From Poriferisodalis sp965231925 (GTDB lineage: Bacteria > Actinomycetota > Acidimicrobiia > Acidimicrobiales > Poriferisodalaceae): a stretch of 64,000 bases of DNA. Numbering within the stretch: position 1 is the first letter of the stretch; every line of letters begins with the position of its first letter. A program made the position numbers and the translations under genes. The stretch lies in assembly GCA_965231925.1 (NCBI GenBank), contig OZ246894.1:2418001-2482000 (forward strand), given 5' to 3'. Shown here piece after piece: positions 62,941 to 64,000 of this stretch. The notes beneath the pieces were generated by a model. The model did no database searches, was not told where the DNA came from, and saw nothing but the letters and a program-made list of their open reading frames with translations.

Positions 62941-63846
62941 GTGACGACTGTCCGAGACACTGCAGACCGGGTGGCCATCATTACCGGCGCCGCCGGCGGC
63001 ATCGGCGAGGGCATGGCGCGGGCGTGTGCTGAGGACGGGATGCGGGTCGTCGTGGCCGACGTCGACGCCGCCCGCGCTGCCGAAGCGGCCGGTGAGCTGC
63101 GAAGACGGGGAGCTACTGCGCTCGACTGCGTTTGCGACGTCCGTTCCTTCGCCGAGACCAATGGACTGCGCGAGTTCGCGCTCGAGCGGTTCGGCCGTAT
63201 CGATCTTGTCTGTCTCAACGCTGGCCTCGGCCTGGTCAAGGCCGTCGCCGACTGCAGCGACGTCGACTGGACACTGATGTTCGACGTGAATGTGACCGGG
63301 GTCATTAATGGCATCAGGGTGTTTCTGCCCACGATGATCAATCAGGGCTTCGGCCACCTCAGCGCCACCGCCTCGTTGTCGGGCCTCGTGGCCGACCCTG
63401 ATTTGGCGATCTACAACGGCACCAAGTTCGCCGTGGTCGGCATTATGGAATCACTTGCTATGGAATTGCGTCGAGACCATCCGCGCATCGGTGCATCGGT
63501 GCTGTGTCCAGGACCTGTGGCGACCGACATAGTGGCCAACTCGGCCAAGGTCCTGTCCGACGCCGGAACAGACATGGATCACCCTGACAAAGTGGCCGGG
63601 TACCTGGCTCGAGGACGCTCACCCACCGAGGTGGGGCGGCTCGCCATCGATGGCATCGAGGCCGGTCACTTCTGGCTGCTCCCGCATCCCGACCTCACGT
63701 TCGAGCTCTTGAAGGAGCGCACCTCCTCCATGCGAGACCGTCGTCTGTATGCGCCCGAGGAACAATGGACCGATCAGGGCGCATCCGAACCGTCGGAGAT
63801 CCAGTCCCCGAGTTCGCCGATCAGCCACCCGACCAGCGAATCGTGA
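62941..63846 (+). CDS. Short-chain dehydrogenase/reductase
   Basis: About 301 residues from GTG at 62941; an ATG at 62899 would add 14. NAD(P) motif VAIITGAAGGIGEGMARA, VCLNAGLGLVKA, active-site SATASLSGLVADPDLAIYNG with YNGTK (YxxxK), then GASVLCPGPVATDI. Classical SDR. An acidic/Ser-rich tail ends the protein. The stop overlaps the TetR gene (GTGA). Confidence 0.9.
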   Translation: MTTVRDTADRVAIITGAAGGIGEGMARACAEDGMRVVVADVDAARAAEAAGELRRRGATALDCVCDVRSFAETNGLREFALERFGRIDLVCLNAGLGLVKAVADCSDVDWTLMFDVNVTGVINGIRVFLPTMINQGFGHLSATASLSGLVADPDLAIYNGTKFAVVGIMESLAMELRRDHPRIGASVLCPGPVATDIVANSAKVLSDAGTDMDHPDKVAGYLARGRSPTEVGRLAIDGIEAGHFWLLPHPDLTFELLKERTSSMRDRRLYAPEEQWTDQGASEPSEIQSPSSPISHPTSES

Positions 63847-64000
63847 GTGTCCCGAGGTCCCGGCTGACAAAGTCCGATTGGACTGATGCGGCACTGCAAG
63901 CCATGGCCGAGGGTGGCACCGTCGCCGTGAACGTGGAGCACATCGCGGAACGGCTGGGCACCACCAAGGGAAGCTTCTACCACCACTTCGAGAGCCGGCA
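63843..64000 (+). CDS. TetR-family transcriptional regulator, cut by window end
   Basis: The first 52 residues are visible from GTG at 63843, overlapping the SDR stop. They form the TetR DNA-binding domain: SDWTDAALQAMAEGG, VNVEHIAERLGTTKGSFYHHF, with the recognition helix in GTTKGSFYHHF. It likely controls the SDR and perhaps more of this cluster. C-terminal ligand domain lies outside. Confidence 0.9.
   Translation, partial: MSVPRSRLTKSDWTDAALQAMAEGGTVAVNVEHIAERLGTTKGSFYHHFESR

Overview
This window looks like chromosomal DNA of a high-GC actinobacterium, most likely from the Acidimicrobiia or a close relative. That placement is inferred from gene content and has not been tested phylogenetically. 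Supporting traits are a DUF3039 protein, a BldD-like XRE regulator, a cysteine-rich actinobacterial-type ferrochelatase, a probable F420-dependent luciferase-like oxidoreductase, a class II (B12-dependent) ribonucleotide reductase, a secreted CW-binding-2/RCC1-like protein, and heavy use of GTG/TTG starts with ATGA/GTGA overlaps. No phage, insertion sequence or CRISPR array was seen.

Layout. 1-8.6 kb: a complete-looking peptide/solute ABC importer operon on the minus strand (two paralogous binding lipoproteins, two permeases, two ATPases); the OppF-type ATPase carries a large membrane domain inside its nucleotide-binding fold. 8.7-9.0 kb: two tRNA genes. 9-14.1 kb: glyS, an ATP-grasp-less PPDK-like gene and dnaG. 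14.2-16.6 kb: a small membrane protein and a secreted seven-repeat RCC1-like protein. 16.7-24.7 kb: housekeeping genes (recO, uppS, divergent dinG, era, corC-like, ybeY, phoH, DUF3039). 24.8-27.3 kb: an MFS transporter fused to ferrochelatase. 27.3-30.5 kb: a repeat-built coiled-coil protein and nrdJ. 30.7-35.8 kb: RibD-C reductase, lexA with its own SOS operator, nudC, cysS, a CPBP protease and an excisionase-type HTH gene. 36-42.9 kb: a compact Tad/Flp pilus locus ending in a membrane pseudokinase. 42.9-52.4 kb: hemW, a BldD-like regulator, dnaJ, hrcA, lepA, rpsT, holA, comEC and comEA. 52.5-64 kb: a catabolic-looking accessory region (phosphotransferase, LLM oxidoreductase, VOC proteins, MFS, PhyH dioxygenase, Ldh-family dehydrogenase, agmatinase family, two zinc MDR dehydrogenases, SDR, TetR regulator).

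Most notable: (1) the ABC ATPase split by a roughly 225-residue polytopic membrane insertion; (2) the MFS-ferrochelatase fusion with intact catalytic residues and a possible [2Fe-2S] ligand set; (3) a pseudokinase with a VCBS-like outer domain at the end of the Tad locus; (4) a cluster of DnaA-box-like nonamers between nrdJ and a divergent reductase gene. All calls come from reading the sequence; no database search was run.
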